Assembly: GCA_964410665.1 (NCBI GenBank)
Contig: CAYPIE010000121.1
Location: 1-15,467 of the forward strand
DNA: 15,467 nt
Reading direction: 5' to 3'
From: CAYPIE01 sp964410665
GTDB taxonomy: Bacteria > Planctomycetota > Planctomycetia > Gemmatales > Gemmataceae
The notes under the pieces were generated by a model. It did no database searches. It saw only the letters and a program-made list of their open reading frames with translations, and had not been told where the DNA came from. The first letter of the stretch is position 1. Each line of letters opens with the position of its first letter. Shown here in pieces: positions 14,811-15,467 of the stretch. The position numbers and the translations under genes are program-made.

Positions 14811-15138
14811 CACGAAAAGCCAATGTGGGAGGTAGAGTGTGGGATGAAAGAGCTCCTGAGCGAGTCAGTTACGATCATTCGATCGGGTCAAGGCAACCCG
14901 ATGTCCGCAGAAACCACGGGTCAGGTCGTGTGACGCGTTTCATGGTTGATGTCGGCAACCTCCCGCCGGACAGGTTTGGAACGCGTCAAGGTTCGGGATC
15001 CAGGTGCAATTGCCTCACTCGGGGTCTGTGCATGGAGTGAGTTTAGGGAGTACCTCGCGGATTGTAAAACGCTGAATCAGGTTCGCACCCGCGAGGTGTG
15101 AACAAATCGACTGATCCCACCGAGGGGGGGAAGCGAAG
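14811..15138. other. Intergenic region between RTX gene and efflux operon
   Basis: No gene is supported. It holds two overlapping inverted repeats at 15052-15102 and otherwise nothing recognisable. No regulator gene for the operon is present here. Confidence 0.6.
15052..15102 (-). terminator. Overlapping hairpins downstream of RTX gene, possible terminator
   Basis: Pair A: ACCTCGCGG (15052-15060) with CCGCGAGGT (15089-15097), a perfect 9-bp stem with a 28-nt loop. Pair B: TTCGCACC (15082-15089) with GGTGTGAA (15095-15102), an 8-bp stem with one mismatch and a 5-nt loop. They share bases, so only one can form at a time. They lie 37-87 nt after the RTX stop. TTTT follows pair B about 13 nt later on the transcribed strand, so termination would be weak or Rho-assisted. 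Confidence 0.35.
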
Positions 15139-15467
15139 TTAGTTCCTCAGGTCGACTCCGGTGATGTCGAGGAGGTCGAGGTCATCATCGGAGAAGAACC
15201 AGTCGGTGCCATCGCCGCCGTCGAGGGTGTCGCGGCTATCCGGGTCGAAGGTGACCTGGAGCTGTTCGCGCAAAGGTGCCAGGTCATCGTCGGGCTGGCG
15301 GTTGGACCAGGCGGCGAGGAGGTCAAACGGGGGTTCGCCGAGAAATGGGAGGAAGGCGTTACTGGTGCCGTCGATGAGGATGTCGTCGCCGTTTCCGCCG
15401 GAGAGGTAGTCGGCCCCGAGCCCGCCGACGAGTAGGTCGTTGCCATCGCCGCCGAAGAGTCGGTCCT
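15139..15467 (-). CDS. RTX-type calcium-binding protein, C-terminal end
   Basis: Only the last 108 residues are in the window, ending at TAA 15141-15139. Glycine-rich nonapeptide repeats of the hemolysin/RTX type are visible (FGGDGNDLL, GGLGADYL, GGNGDDIL), then a non-repeat spacer of about 55 residues containing LAAWSNRQPDDDL, then one more degenerate repeat (LDGGDGTDWFF) and an acidic tail (SDDDLDLLDITGVDLRN). Such repeats bind Ca2+ and fold as a beta-roll in secreted proteins. The spacer plus final repeat is a frequent C-terminal arrangement in large planctomycete surface proteins. The start and total size lie beyond the right edge. Confidence 0.88.
   Translation of the reverse strand, partial: DRLFGGDGNDLLVGGLGADYLSGGNGDDILIDGTSNAFLPFLGEPPFDLLAAWSNRQPDDDLAPLREQLQVTFDPDSRDTLDGGDGTDWFFSDDDLDLLDITGVDLRN

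Overview
The window looks like chromosomal DNA from a planctomycete, most likely of the Gemmata type. Three things suggest this. The left-hand surface protein carries the N-terminal LESLEDRAVPAT motif (residues 34-45) seen on many exported Gemmata-type proteins. A truncated gene begins like a planctomycete cytochrome-type protein (SRDIRPIL...CFKC). The coding DNA is GC-rich, with large cadherin-, CSLREA- and RTX-repeat proteins. This assignment is inference from motifs; there is no rRNA or other marker. Every convincing gene lies on the minus strand except one small antitoxin-like ORF at 6393-6599.

Layout, left to right. 1-3323 is the N-terminal part of a giant surface protein: LEDR motif, then two CSLREA/beta-helix modules, then cadherin-like and Ig-like repeats. 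It contains a 698-bp perfect internal direct repeat and a 100-N assembly gap. About 3362-4342 is a decayed, 5'-truncated IS3-family element sitting just upstream of that gene. 4343-6652 is a decay zone. It holds a truncated cytochrome-type gene, an agarase-like hydrolase gene broken by one frameshift and coupled to the former by an ATGA overlap, a pair of diverged inverted 73-bp repeats around both, and the small antitoxin-like ORF. 6653-14746 is an intact five-gene Cu/Ag-type efflux operon. 14747-15138 is intergenic, with a good sigma70-type promoter and a pair of overlapping hairpins. 15139-15467 is the C-terminus of an RTX-type calcium-binding protein.

The operon, in transcription order, encodes a Cys-rich exported protein, a small CPVTG...CCAGC lipoprotein-like protein, an outer-membrane efflux protein (TolC/CusC type), a CusB-type adaptor and a CusA-type RND pump. 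The adaptor carries two heavy-metal-binding domains and a DUF3347-like C-terminal domain. The pump keeps the Met triad and Glu/Arg of Cu(I)/Ag(I) exporters, but has an extra membrane-segment pair and a Cys where E. coli CusA has a key Lys. Together these suggest a tripartite efflux machine fed by several cysteine- or HMBD-based metal-capture modules at the cell surface. No dedicated regulator gene is visible in the window.

The most distinctive observations are the modular metal-handling operon with its unnamed Cys-rich first gene, the perfect 12-bp hairpin just before the outer-membrane gene, and repeat arithmetic that predicts the true size of the assembly gap and restores the reading frame across it.
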